Below are positions 44,914 to 57,028 of a stretch of DNA of 64,000 bases, in pieces. The notes beneath the pieces were generated by a model. The model was not told where the DNA came from. It saw only the letters and a list, made by a program, of their open reading frames with translations, and made no database searches. The DNA comes from Stereum hirsutum FP-91666 SS1 (Eukaryota; Basidiomycota; Agaricomycetes; Russulales; Stereaceae), in contig NW_006763144.1 in assembly GCF_000264905.1 (NCBI RefSeq), positions 682,001 through 746,000 on the forward strand, read 5' to 3'. Numbering within the stretch: position 1 is the first letter of the stretch; each line of letters opens with the position of its first letter. Both the position numbers and the translations under genes were made by a program.

Positions 44914-46329
44914 TTCAAGCCCATCCTATCCCAAATTGCAATATCCGATCCCAGTCCCCAATACTCAAGTTCAAAGTCCCAATCCGACCTACCGTTCGTT
45001 TCCTATATTCCGTCTCTCGGTTCCCCGGGCCTCGTCCGTCTCTTTCCTTTCCTTTTCCGTGGGTAGAAGTCTGTGTCTTCTGTCTGTAAAGCTAGTCCAG
45101 TCGCTCGTTGTCGTCTCGTTACATATTATCTGCGTTGATCAAGCTGGGAGGTGTGGTGCGGTGTGGTGTGGCTGGGAGAAGGATAGGGGGAGAGAGGGGA
45201 GGGGGTGAAAGGAAGAAGAAGCATAAGAAGGGAAAGGCCGCAGCAGTGAAGTGCAAGATTTTGTGAAGATACGCGTTTTCGTTAATATTATTGTCAATGA
45301 CCAAACCCATTCCATCCCATCCCATTGCTTGATTGCTCCCGAAGCTATTATCGAAGATTCTTCGGCGGTCGTCCGTCGAGATTCTTGTTCCGTTTGGCCG
45401 TCTGATGATCTTGAGCGTAGAGCATAAGGCCTCAAAGTCCGCGTTACGGCCGGGGGAGGCATATGCTACTGTGGTTCTGCTGACGACTCGCAAGTAGATA
45501 GTGGTGTGGTGGTGTTGTAAGAAAACATAATTTTAGCCCGATGCTGCGAGCTTCCTGGGCTTGAAGGTGGGTCGGTGTAAGTATCCGTGACACTCTGAGA
45601 TGTCTAGTTAGACTGCGCGGAGACGTGAGGTGGGTGCATAACGCTAATGGGTCGCCATTGACAAGGTGCGCCCATGCTCTTATATACAGATGGGCAGCTC
45701 GGAGGTACAGAGTCCGTTGACGTGAGCCTGGTTAGAGCGTGAGTATACACTGGGACCATTGGGTTTATAGAGCTTGGGAAGGCTTGAATCGCTCCAAGGC
45801 CGAATGATCAGGGACAATACCTTCCGACTCGCCTTCAGTTTTGGTACAAGGTACGATGCCAACGCATATAGGAAGCCTTTTGCATTCGCTGGCATGCCAA
45901 GAAAACAAATTTAATAAATTCGCCATCTGTATAAGCAGACGTGGCAGGAGGCATTGTGCATGGCGTGTGATACAATTTATAGCATGTGTTGGCTCCGAGG
46001 ACGGCGAGCGAACGGGTTGATGGTAAGCACTATGGGTGCGAACGTGCATCCTTTCGTGAGTATCCTACTAACCTTGTTCGCTATCCATCATTGTTCTCCG
46101 TGATTGTCCAGGATCGTAAATGCTATCGGGCTATGACGCGATGCTACAAACTCACCCTTACCCACCAATGCGCAGCGCCGGTGAGCACTCGTGGATTCGT
46201 GCGAGATCAAGGCGTGTGGCCATCGTGAGCGCGTATAGAAGTAGGAATTGACTCAATGAAGAGGGTGACAGAGTAACACGAGACAGAATGTCTAGATGTT
46301 CAACAAGTCATCTTTAGAAATAGACAGCG
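44914..46329. other. Intergenic region
   Basis: About 1.4 kb with no supported gene. The first 200 nt are T/C-rich 3' flank of the large gene. Short open frames on both strands lack splice support or conserved features. Confidence 0.4.
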
Positions 46330-47010
46330 TGTGCCGACCACTGCAGGGACGGTGGGTGAGCAACGCATGCATTCATTAATCGCAGACACGGCAGGAATGA
46401 GAGCAGCGTACATGTTCATTTTCTTTCAAATACCTTCGAGGTCGTCATCATCAAGTCCGTATACACGCTGCAGTCCCTTCTTGATCACCATCTCCCAGTT
46501 CGCTAGGAAACCGGCTTTGTACACCCTCAACGTCCACGCATAGGGCAGACCGATATTAGAACTCGAGGCCACAATGAGGTGACTAGAGGAACGATCACTG
46601 GCATGATTGTGTGACGTCGTTGGATGGAAGCTATAAAAAAGTTACCCTGTTGCTCAATTTAGATCAGTGAGAATGTTGAAGGCATGAGCGGAGAATACTG
46701 ACCTATTTTTGCATGTAATCAACTCCTGCGCTCTCATATGCAGAAAGCCCTGGTGGCAAGGCAAGATGAGCTATCGGTGAGTTACGAATGAAGGTCTAAT
46801 TTAGCCTACTGACCTGCTTCTAGCACCGCACAACGCATACTATGGCACCTCTCAATACTCGGTAACGAACACTCCCAATGTTCTCGATCATCTCCCTTGA
46901 TGTTAGGGCGAAAGGGCGAAAGGGGGATTTACATTCGACCAACTGAGCAGTGAAGTTGGAGAGAGAACCCCATACAGTTCTTGGCAATGAAATAAAACGA
47001 GATGTTAGTA
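46330..47010 (-). pseudogene. Unresolved gene remnant (minus strand)
   Basis: Several protein-like segments in correct minus-strand order: a short exon with MEMIENIGSVRYRVLR (about 46900-46850), one with HLALPPGLSAYESAGVDYMQ (about 46770-46703), and one with IVASSNIGLPYAWTLRVYKA and LQRVYGLDDDDLE (about 46625-46433), each bounded by plausible splice sites. However the second segment runs into TAG directly before the best donor (GTCAGT), and no clear start codon region exists before the PhzF 3' end. A branch-point-like TACTAAC lies near 47008. Either an intact gene whose structure I have misread or a decayed one. No family recognised. Confidence 0.35.
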
Positions 47011-47158
47011 GATAGAGAGCTGGGATGGTGGCATGACAGCAAGATCGAACGCCAACGCTCAAGAAATAGTGGCCAAACCGTAGCAAACCGAAGCACAACT
47101 GTCAATGCATTCAACAGAAAACAGAGATGTATCCTTCGTTTTCTTAGACCAAGCCCGG

Positions 47159-48166
47159 TCAAACCCTGAGTGTTCCCTCACTGACCGCAACAGCCGTCCC
47201 ACTCAACACAACCTCCGTCACGTCACCCTCCTTCCCCACCTCAACCTCCAATCCAATCTCACTTCTCCTCCCCATCTCCACCCCTTGCACCATCTCAAAT
47301 GCATACCTCGCTCCTCCGGATCCTCTCTCCTGCTCCCTCGTCGCCAAATAACACGCCAATGTACTCGCAGCGCTCCCCGTCGCAGGATCTTCCACCCCCA
47401 ACTCGGGCTCTATCATCCTCGTCCTTAGCTTGAATTTATGTGCCTGTGACGAATCGCTTGGCTGGCTTTGGAGGACGTAGAAGTAGAGTCCTACGAGGGA
47501 TTTATCCCACCCATCATGTGTATCGAGTTGGATTTCCGGGATAGGCGTGCATGCGAGCGTGACGGCCTCCAGTTCCTCCAGTGACGCCAGGTCAACGAGT
47601 ACGAACGTCATGCCCTTCACAATAGAAACAACAGGATATGTCTTCGTCTCCTTTATATCCTTCAAGTACGGCGCAAGAGAGACTTGATTCCGAAGTAGTG
47701 CGGACGCTGCGAGGGCCTGAGCGTGGACGTGGAATGCCTGTGGGATCCGAGCGGAGGCGAACCCAGTCTGTGGGTCATATCGTGCGTGGATAGGGCCTGC
47801 TTTCACGTTCAGAATGGCCTCTGTGGCATGAGCAGCCTGTGAGAGCAGGAAATGCGAGGTTCCGATGGTCGGATGTCCCGCGAATGGGATCTCCGCATCT
47901 GTCGTGAAGATCGCCACATCGTATTCAGGTTTTGTGGCGGTGGCGTCCGTGTCAGTGCCCTGGGTGTTGGCGCTTGTGGTGGAGGCGGAGACGAAGACGG
48001 TCTCGGAGTAATTGAATTCACGCGCGATGAACTGTTTTTGTTCGTGCGAGATCGCGGATTGAGAGGGGAGAGTGACGACCGCGAGAGGGTTTCCGGTGAA
48101 GGGTTTAGAGGTGAATACGTCGAGGGTGGTGAATTTTAGGGATTGGGTGGGAGTAAAGTCGGGCAT
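47159..48166 (-). CDS. PhzF-family isomerase/epimerase-like protein
   Basis: A single exon of 335 residues. Motifs in order: LKFTTLDVFTSKPFTGNPLA (N-terminal signature), REFNYSETVFV carrying the family's catalytic Glu, EIPFAGHPTIGTSHFLL, and DPATGSAASTLACYL near the C-terminus. These are the signatures of the PhzF / diaminopimelate-epimerase-like fold, two pseudo-symmetric hot-dog-like halves. Characterised members isomerise dihydro-hydroxyanthranilate in phenazine synthesis, but fungal members have unknown substrates, so no pathway is assigned. The ATG at 48166 was chosen because the open frame upstream contains no ATG. A decayed inverted copy lies at 35380-36352. Confidence 0.9.
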   Translation of the reverse strand: MPDFTPTQSLKFTTLDVFTSKPFTGNPLAVVTLPSQSAISHEQKQFIAREFNYSETVFVSASTTSANTQGTDTDATATKPEYDVAIFTTDAEIPFAGHPTIGTSHFLLSQAAHATEAILNVKAGPIHARYDPQTGFASARIPQAFHVHAQALAASALLRNQVSLAPYLKDIKETKTYPVVSIVKGMTFVLVDLASLEELEAVTLACTPIPEIQLDTHDGWDKSLVGLYFYVLQSQPSDSSQAHKFKLRTRMIEPELGVEDPATGSAASTLACYLATREQERGSGGARYAFEMVQGVEMGRRSEIGLEVEVGKEGDVTEVVLSGTAVAVSEGTLRV

Positions 48167-48632
48167 GATGTTTCGGAGCTGGAGGGCCAATAAATTGGAA
48201 GTTCAGCGAGGTTAGATGTTTGCTGTCGGACACTCACCAGGAGTAGGCTGCGCTGTGATGGTGTTCTGGATGACTTGGATGTTCAGTGATTGGAAAACGC
48301 CATAGGCCGAGTGGATGACTCATCTACTAAATGAGTCATCGTATCCCTCGCCCACGGTCTTAGCGCTTGTGAGCGAGCCTGTTCGCAAGCAAAGACTCGA
48401 GCAGAGCAACTGATGCTTGTTTCATGGATGAATCGATGTGTGTGCCCTATATGAACCACGCCATGAGGTGTTCGAGAGATAGCATTTACTAGTACAAGCC
48501 GAAATACATCGCCAGCCAAAATACATAAAGAAGCGTGCGGAAGAGGGAACGAACCAGGATAGCAACACGACGAGAATGAAGGAAGTAGAAGAGCAGGTGG
48601 CTAGAACGTATGCGCAACCGTGGTGTTGCAAG
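48167..48632. other. Intergenic, PhzF promoter and CTR9 3' flank
   Basis: 466 nt. A short near-palindrome around the repeated ATGACTCAT and ATGAGTCAT (48314-48342), GATGACTCATCTACTAAATG then AGTCAT, provides two AP-1/Yap-type sites (TGACTCA). Notable because a Yap-like bZIP is encoded in this window, though any link is speculative. Confidence 0.45.
48314..48342. promoter_or_regulatory. Paired AP-1-type (TGACTCA/TGAGTCA) sites upstream of PhzF
   Basis: TGACTCATC at about 48316 and ATGAGTCATC at about 48331, with TACTAAA between. These are consensus or near-consensus binding sites for bZIP factors, about 150-180 bp before the PhzF start codon. Confidence 0.5.
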
Positions 48633-51600
48633 TTATGACATCTCTTCATCGGACGAAGAAATGATCTCCTTGCTTTTGCTACAGAAATCAGCGCATATCA
48701 GTGGTCGGTACGTCGGTGAGGGAAGCTGGAGAGCGACGTACTACTGTTTCTTCCGTGAGGGCGCACTATCAGGCTCTTCGTCTTCGTCATCCCTAATAAC
48801 ACGCTTCTTCGTGCGCTATAGTAAAAACATAGTCTATCAATGCACGTTCCGACAGGGGGCGCAAAGAGACGAACATCACGAACCTTCTTCACCGGCTTCT
48901 CCGCCTCCTCGCCACCCGAAAACAGAGCCCCATCCTCCGCATCGGAGCCCTCCTTACCACTCGTCGCGCCTTTTTCCTTCTTCACCTTCCTCACCCTCTT
49001 TTTCTTCGGTGCCCCCTCGCCGTTGGCGCCTTCGTCCGCGCTCACGACCTCCGACTTGACCTTCCTATTGGCCGCCTTCTTCGCCTTTCGTTCCCTCTCG
49101 TCGTCAGACTCCATCTGCACGTTCTTGCTCCATTCCTTGGCTTCCTCACGAGCCTTGCGGCGCTGTTCTGCCAGGTCTTCGGCTTCCTTCCGTAGGGCAT
49201 CAACACGTTCACGCTAGAAAATAAAAGTAGATTGAAACAATGATGAGTGTCAAAGGTCACCAAGTCGATAAAAACTCGACATACCGCAACGGCCTCATGC
49301 CTCTCCTTCTCCTCTTGCCTCCTCTGTCTCGCAGTATCCAACTTCATCCTCACCCCCTCCTCGTATTCCCTCTGCTGTTTCAAATGTTCGTCCTGCTTCC
49401 TCAACATACTCTCACCATACTTCCTCCTCTGGTCCGCGATATCCTTGTTGTACGGGACGACAGACGAAGGGTCCGCAGCGAGCGTGGCGAAGAGTTTCTG
49501 GGCGTGCCCGGCCTGTTGGATTGCGCGCTGGAGGTCTTTCAGGGTACGCTTCGCGGGCTGGATGGAGAAGAGCATTTCGGCCGCTTTTTGTTGGATCATG
49601 GCGATGTTGTAGAGGATGGACTTGTCGGAAGGTTGGATGTGGAGGGCCTGGTGTCCAAAGAACAACAATCATGAGCGAAAGGTAAAGATAGAAAACGAGA
49701 AGGATCAATACCTTCTGGGCGTATGTGAGAGCGGTGTTCATCGCAACGAATGACTGGTCTTTGTTGGCCTTGCCATACCACGACCGACACAAGCACTGTA
49801 GCGCCGGGACGTTTTGACCGCTATAATACCGTCTCGACGCCGTCTCGTACTAATAGATACCACCCGTGCGTATCAGTAAGGAATCAGATAGAAAGGGAAA
49901 AGAACACTCACGCATTCGATTGCCCTATCATACTCGTCCCTTGCGTAATAACAATGGCCCATATTCACGTACACGCTCCCATCATCCATCGACTCCCTCA
50001 CCTTCGCGAACACCTCCAACGCCTCCCTCGCATTCTGTCCCCTCCGCAGCGCATCATCCGGTTGTGGCCCCGGTGGCAAACTGCCCCCAAGACTCCCCAA
50101 CGCGTCCTCTGCCGTCACTATCGCCAACCCTTGTGCCGCCACCGCACAAGTCGGGTCCATCTCCAGCGCCTTCACGTAGAACTCCGAGCTCCGGCTGAAG
50201 AACTTCCGACGCTCCTCGACGCCTTTGGTCGAGGTGTCGCGATTCTCGCGCGCGATGTGGTAGTGCACCCATGCGCAGGCGCAGAGCGCGTAGACGTCGT
50301 GCTTGTCGTGATCCTTCAAGGTAGCGAAGACGAAGTCACGGGCGAGTTTGGTAGAGTTGGAGAGGATGAGGAAGTAAGTATAATAGGACCGGAGGTTGAG
50401 GTTGGAAGGCTGGGAGGTGAGACATTGTTTCAGGAGGTCGTGGGCTTCGTTTTGCTTGTTCAGATGTGAGAGCATGTGTGCTTGTCGGATTTTAGCTACA
50501 GGATGGTCTCGGTGAGCACAGTAGTTGAGATGGAGAGGAGATGAAACCTACCATCCACATATTCCGGATGTCTTTCCAACAGCTTATCATACGCTTCACC
50601 CGCCATAGTATGCTCACCTACATCCTCGTACATCCTCGCCAGGTTATAGAGGATGCTTGTCGACATCGCCTCCCCATCCGCACCCTTCACACCAGCTGCC
50701 GAACCGCTAAGCGCACTAACACCCGTCAAAGCCCTCTCGTACCACCCCCTCGCCACATCCGTCTTTCCCTCTAAATGTGCCAACACCCCAAGGTTATTCA
50801 ACAACCTTGGATCTTCACCCCGCGACGCCTCACTGATCTTCAACGCCTCCGAGAAAGCCTTCCCTGTCCTGTCCAGACTCTCGTTCTGCCACAACTTCGC
50901 GACCTCGATATGCATTTGTATATCGTTCGCGACCAGTCTTGAAGGTTGATGGGATTGAGCTGAATGACCGTTCTGACGGCCATTGGAGGTGGCGAGGGCA
51001 TGTTGGTCATTCCCTTGTTCGATGGCCTTAGCCACACGATCGAAGAGCTCGCGAGCACGGATTTTTTCAGACGCTGCGTCAGATGATGAAACACCGGGTC
51101 GTGGATGAGCACGGAGGGAAGCAAGCATGACGGTTGCCTCGAGGGAGCGTTGGGGATTCGGAGGTTGGAGAAGGGTATCGAGAGTATGGATGGCGCCGGG
51201 TATTTCATCTGCAAAGCGTATACGTGTGAGCTCAGAAAAAAGTTGTCCGCTATAGTCAAAGAATAAGCGTACCGTTGCGCATCTGCATCTGGGCAAGACC
51301 GATAGCCGCGAGGACGTTCTTCGGCATGCCGCTTGCAGCGACCTTGAAGTGTTTTGTGGCATCGTCATAGGAGCCCTCCGAATGGCAGACACGACCGGCG
51401 CGAATATAGCCTTCATTCAGGAGCGTCACTGTGTCTGCGAATTGAATAGTTCGTTCGGCCAGTTTGAGAGCCTGAGAACGATAAACAGTCGCAAACGGGG
51501 TCAACCCTAGGCTAATGGCGATGAAATAAGCAGAGAAGGCAGGACTTACTCGTTTGTACTGGCCCTTACGAAGAAAAATATCGCACAGCGCGTTTGCGGC

Positions 51601-52801
51601 AGCCGCGTTCCTCTGGTTCGCTTTGAAAGCGCTTTCAATCAATTTCGTACCAGTCATGATCTCATGGGCGCGTTCAGCTTCCGACAATAAAGGACTTTTG
51701 CTCGTATTGAGGGCCTCGAGGCCTAGGAGAACGTGAGCGGACCATTCAGAGGGGTTCTAGCGGACGGTGCGATCAGAATAACACTTGACGAAGCCGAGGG
51801 AGCATAAATTCACAACTCACAACTTCAATGCTGCGCTGCCAAGCTGCCTTTGCCTGCTCTTTATGGTTCAAGGCCCAGAGACAAAGACCAATACCGATAC
51901 GAGGGTCAGGGAGACATGATGGATTCAGTTGGAGAACTTGTTGGAAGGCCTTCAGAGACATGGCGAATTGACGTCGAGCATATAATATTCGAGCCTTTAT
52001 CGCGATCATTGAGTGCCACGATGAGAATGAAGCGATACAAAAAATAATCCTACCTTGCCCATCAGTGCAATCAAATTCCTAGGATAGGCAGATAGGATGG
52101 CTTCAAACTCCCGTAACGCATCGTCAAGAGACCGGTTCGAGAGCTGATATGTAGCTGTACCAAGTCGTGAGCTCGTAGTCGTGTGGAGGGCAACGGGCAA
52201 GGTTTAAGTCTTACCGCGAGTGAGCATGAATAGTTGTGATGGTGGAATGCCTTCTTGATTACACGTCTTTTCGCATTCGTTGAGGTATCGAGTCGCTTCT
52301 CGCATGTGCTCGTCTCTCGACTTTTCCTGGGTCATAATGTCCTGACCTGCAGATATGTTCATATAAAGTCTGAGCCGAAAAGATGAAAGACTCACGAGCG
52401 TTCGCAAGCTTCATTTTGGGAGCTCTCCGAGCCTTGGCAAGTTCGATATTTGCCAGCAGGGAATAGAGAGGTGGCAATGACGGAGGATGAGTCGTTCCAG
52501 GTTCTGTGAAACCTACGCATGCAAAATGTGTTCAGTATTCTGACATTCTGAGTGAAGAGCAGAGCGCACAAGCTACAGCATCCTTCGCAATCTTCTCCGC
52601 TGCATCCAAATGCCCTCTTCGGAGGTATTCCCCTGCGAGACGCGTCCAGACGCTGACCTTCGGTCGACCTTCTTTGAGTACCTCGACGACATCGTCGGCA
52701 TTTGCATCGAGAGTATCAAGTTCAATGTTGATGACTTCTTGTCCTCCGAGCTCAATATCAATTGAGCGACCCGGTGCTGTGTTCCATGGTTGAAGAGACA
52801 T
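48633..52801 (-). CDS. ctr9: CTR9: TPR subunit of the Paf1 transcription-elongation complex
   Basis: Fourteen exons: 52801-52570, 52512-52396, 52346-52215, 52154-52054, 51994-51821, 51756-51550, 51471-51273, 51208-50552, 50495-49912, 49849-49712, 49647-49285, 49213-48884, 48815-48745 and 48678-48633, giving 1116 residues, the usual length. The N-terminus (SIDIELGGQEVINIELDTLD) is characteristic. About 16 tetratricopeptide repeats fill residues 50-800 (for example YLRRGHLDAAEKIAKDAVAC, LLNNLGVLAHLEGKTDVARG, YVNMGHCYYARDEYDRAIEC). The tail is Lys/Glu-rich with KKKRVRKVKKEK and an acidic end, EIISSSDEEMS. CTR9 is the scaffold of Paf1C, which travels with RNA polymerase II and supports H2B ubiquitination and H3K4/K36 methylation. 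Every junction keeps frame. It is divergent from ADA2. Confidence 0.95.
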
Positions 52802-53464
52802 GTTCAGGTTTGGTAGAGCCTTAAAGGCAGGCTCTCCTTAGACCGGAGTTTTTTCCAGGCAAGACCTAGGAAGAGCAGAGTCTGCGACATATATTGTTTA
52901 GATTTTCAAGAAAATGAGACGGTAATTGTTCATGACAAAGAGAGCTGCACTCACCAAGCCGCTCTAGAGGGTGTGAGTTCTGCGGCAGAGTGCTTGAGGC
53001 AAGTCGCGTTCGCCAAGGCGAAGGGCGCTTACGCAAGGCGCGCGTGTCAGCATCATATTCTCGCGTGGCAACAAGGACAAACAGCGCCTTCATCATCGCC
53101 GACGACGTCGAGGACTAGTCCATCCACATCGCGCGCCTCGCGTTGCTGCTTTCAACCTTGCTTTCAAGGTGATACCCATCTTCCCCTTCCATTCACCTGT
53201 ACTTCTATCCTTTCGACATCATCGAAGGCAACCTTTGTTGTCAAATACCGCTGTCGACGACAACGACACAAAGACCTTCCAAATCTTCTTCAGCGCCGCT
53301 GATAACCTTAGGCGTGTCTTATTCTGTGTTGTGGTTGCAGAACAAGTTGCCACAATCCTCAACTAAGGAACCTCGCCACTTCCCAGAGTTACCGCGGGGC
53401 CACCCATCTCATCTCTCTCCTCATCTCTCCACGGACTTATTGCCTTCGCCTCTCGTTCTTTGCC
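52802..53464. promoter_or_regulatory. Divergent promoter region, CTR9 / ADA2
   Basis: 663 bp between the start codons of two chromatin/transcription co-factors. No TATA box. The plus strand after about 53170 is C/T-rich, a usual feature of fungal housekeeping promoters and 5'UTRs. Confidence 0.45.
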
Positions 53465-56382
53465 ATGACCGTGACGCACAGGAATAAAAGGCAGCAGCCA
53501 GAGGAGATTACTAGTGAGTCTATTCGCTTTCGTATGGTCTCCATCCCTATCCTACGCCCTCTATGCTCTTTCCGCCCACTACTGAGGTTCTCACGCCCGC
53601 GACACATTACGTAACCGTGTCTTGTCTTTAACCTTGCTCACTCGTTGACTCTTTCTGGTCGGGTTTGTTGCCATTATTTAGCTGTCAATGAACCAGGCTT
53701 TCAGATCGAATGCGACGGCTGCCATACGGACTTGACGCACTCAATAAGGATCAAATGCGCTGATCCGGTATGCGAACCTGGTGATGGCGTCGACATCTGT
53801 CCGGCTTGCTTTTGTGCAGGACTAGAGTTCGCGAAGCACAAGAGGAACCATGCATATCGCGTCGTGGTGAGTTCTCCAGACCTCATTCCCCCCACCCTAT
53901 ACGCTTCGATTTACTCAATCGATGGTTTCTTTGCCTCATGTGTGATCAGGAACTACATTCATATCCGATATTCTCAGAGGACTGGGGAGCAGACGAGTGA
54001 GTGGTATCTTCAGGTTTGACTGGACACGAAATTGACGGTCACCTCTTCATCACTTGAAGGGAGCTGCTTCTTATTGAAGGCATCTCTCTTCAAGGGCTGG
54101 GAAACTGGCAGGCTATCGCCGAGCATGTTGGTACACGAACGAAGGAAGAGGTAGAAGACCACTACAACACCGTCTATGTTGAGTCACAAAGCTGGCCGCT
54201 ACCGGTAAGTGCGCTCCTTTTACCCCAGCTGAATATCTCTCACTCTGAACTATCTATTCCTGCTATAGCGAATGGATGTATCATTCGATATCGACCCCTC
54301 CGAATTTCAGGAACGCAAACGTCGTCGAATATCATCCATGAATGCCAATCCTCCAGCAGGCCCCAAGGTCGCCCCCACATCTGCTCCAGGGAACCACGAA
54401 ATCGCTACCTTCCTCCCCGGTCGTCTCGAATTCGAGCATGAGATCGACAACGAAGCCGAGGACCTCGTCAAGGATCTTGAGTTCGGGCTGTGCAATGAGT
54501 GGGGAGGGGATAGCATCATGGAGGACGAGAACGATCCGGATGTGAAGACTAGGGCGAAATGGGAGGAAGAGAAGTTCCATACGAAGGATAGGGAGAATGA
54601 AGGGTCGGGGAGTAGGATGGGCACGCCGTTTGGTGGTGGGGGGAAGACGAACGGGTTGAAGCATATTGGGAAAGGCAAGGGGAAAGGCAAGGGTCCGATG
54701 GGTAAAAGTATGGGTGGGAAGAAGAGCGTGAATGGGTATCATCCACATCATGGCATGAAGATAGGCATGAACGGGGTGATGAAGCAGGACAGTTCTCCGC
54801 AGAGACACGTCAAGACTGAAGATTCGAATGGCGAGAACGGGTCGAAGGAGAAGGACAAAGATGAGGATGAGACTGAAGAGAACATGCCACCAATACCGTT
54901 CGAGACCTCAGATTCTCTGGCCTTCAAGTTGACATTATTGGAGACGTACGAGCAGAGGGTAGAGAAGAGAGCTGAAGCGAAGGCAATTATGTTTGAGAGG
55001 GGGCTGTTGGAGTACAAGAAGGTTTGCTCGCCTTATTCCACGCTCTCTTGCAGTGCGGGTACTGACCCCTTTTCGTTTATGATCTACGTAGATGCAAGCA
55101 GCTGACAAGAAGCGACCAAAGGAAGATAAAGACATCATCCATCGATTACGGCCTTTTGCACGACTGCAGACTGCAGCTGACTATGAACAATTCTGTGCTG
55201 ACATCCTCTGTACGCATGTCATCCTCCTTTCCGATCTTCACTTCTATAGAGCGATCGACTCACTGTATCGACCTGATCGCGCATGTATTCTAGACGAAGC
55301 TATTCTCCGTAAACGAATAGCAGAACTACAGCAGTACCGCCGACTAGGTTTAACCACAGCAGCCGACATCACCAAATGGCAAGAAGACACGTACAAGAGG
55401 GTACGTCTTACATCTCCTCTCTCTTATTTACTGCCTCTAATCTGTTTTCAATCAGGAGCAAGCGAAGATGAACATGTCTCGCGAACACTTCTCCTCCGTG
55501 CAACTTCGCGCAGGCGGCAGAGGCTCTCTCGGTCCAGAATCTCGACGCGCAAGCGTCTTGGCTGACTCCGAAGGCCGCAAGAGCCACGATCGTGAACTCA
55601 CACCCAAGAACTCCAGCGCCCCAGCACCAGGTCCCACAGGTCGCAAACCTCCCGCCCCACTAAACCTCGCTAATTCTCCCTACATCCATCTCCTCACACC
55701 GGCCGAACAAACCCTTTGCTCTAGTCTCCGCATTCTCCCGAAGCCATACCTTGTTATCAAGGAGACCCTTATACGTGAGTACGCACGCCGTGGTGGCAAA
55801 TTGAGGAGGAGAGAAGCGAGAGACTTGGTGAAGATCGATGTGAATAAGACGAGTAGAGTCTGGGACTTTCTGGTGCAAGCGGGTTACCTTAGAATTGGAG
55901 TCGATCTGGCCAGCGTAAACAATGCGGGACAGGCAACGACACAAGCTTCGGGGACGGGATCACAACAAGGACAAGGGTCGACTCAGACGGAAGGCCAGCA
56001 AGAAGGGCAGAGCACTTCGATGAATGGGATGATGAATGGTGTCGGCACCGGGTAAGGATACTCGAAATATATTCTTCTGGTGCCCATATTCACAATATTT
56101 TGCCCCAGGTCTTCATCTTCCTCTCTCAATGCCACCGCGTTAGGCTCGACACCTTCACCTCGCAAAACTCCATCTTCTTCCTCCCTTCCACCTGTACCTG
56201 CACCGAGCGGACATGGGACATCCTTAGGCCCGCCTAGCACAAGTCAGACCTTCGTGAACGGGAATGGGTATGGGTATCCGCCTGCGAACGGGCTTCCTGC
56301 CGCACCAAACAGTGCATCATTTTCATCCTTCGCTTCTCTGACGTTTCCGAACGCACCAGCGTATCCATCGGCAGGTCAATAG
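53465..56382 (+). CDS. ada2: ADA2: SAGA transcriptional adaptor
   Basis: Exons 53465-53513, 53682-53866, 53950-53996, 54060-54204, 54269-55021, 55092-55209, 55294-55400, 55456-56051 and 56109-56382 give 757 residues. A ZZ zinc finger at about 21-78 ([10 protein letters not shown] ... CADPVC ... DICPACF ... [10 protein letters not shown]) is followed by a SANT/Myb domain (about 90-135, [20 protein letters not shown] then [10 protein letters not shown]). An ADA2-specific helical region contains [20 protein letters not shown], and the SWIRM domain lies at about 545-625 ([20 protein letters not shown] ... [13 protein letters not shown]). ADA2 activates the Gcn5 acetyltransferase within SAGA. The 84-nt intron at 55210-55293 is in frame and stop-free; it was removed because the product then matches the expected ADA2 spacing. 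The tail is disordered. Confidence 0.95.
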
Positions 56383-57028
56383 CGTCCAGAGTGTTCGTTC
56401 ACTATTTATTTTGTTTTTTCCTCTTATTATTTCCAAATTTGACTGTTGCTGCCTCTCCTAGTCTACGACCCTTCATCCCATACATACCCTTCCTACTGTT
56501 CCTCTTTTCCCGTCTCTCGTCGCCAGGTTCAAGTCCCTCCCATGTCCTCATTGTCTATATTTTACACCACTCACCGCATGCATCACTTTGTACCCTACAC
56601 ACGCGCGTACGCACCTGACTCCTTCCACTAAGCATTGTAACCCTACCCCATCACACCTTCCTCCTCTCACCTTCCATATTTACATATCGTCGCATTGCAA
56701 CATTCGCCTGCTCGCTCATCCTTTCCTCGTCCACCCGTCTTGTCGACCAGTTTTATTGCTATTTGTACTTTTTCTGATGTGGAATATTCGCCGTGCAGTG
56801 CAAGGGACTTTTCTCCTAGTTCACAATGCAGCTGAACTCAGGACTCTCTTTGAAGTTGGCAATACGATGGCCACATAGTCCGAGGCAGACAAAGGACCAA
56901 CCACACTGAATTAAGTGCTGAGGATAAAAGGGATGCAGGGTGATTATTGTCCGTGCTTTCCGCGCAGCTGTAAGTACATGGTACGGAACATGTAGTGCAG
57001 ATAGCAGAAGTCGACTAGGCGCTAGAGA
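56383..57028. other. Intergenic, convergent 3' ends
   Basis: ADA2 and the cysteine synthase gene converge. The first 350 nt are T/C-rich 3'UTR-like sequence. No coding frame supported. Confidence 0.4.

Noticed and set aside
47159..48190. An eight-residue longer PhzF start at 48190
   Set aside because: The codon there is TTG; the first ATG in frame is at 48166 and matches the family's N-terminus.
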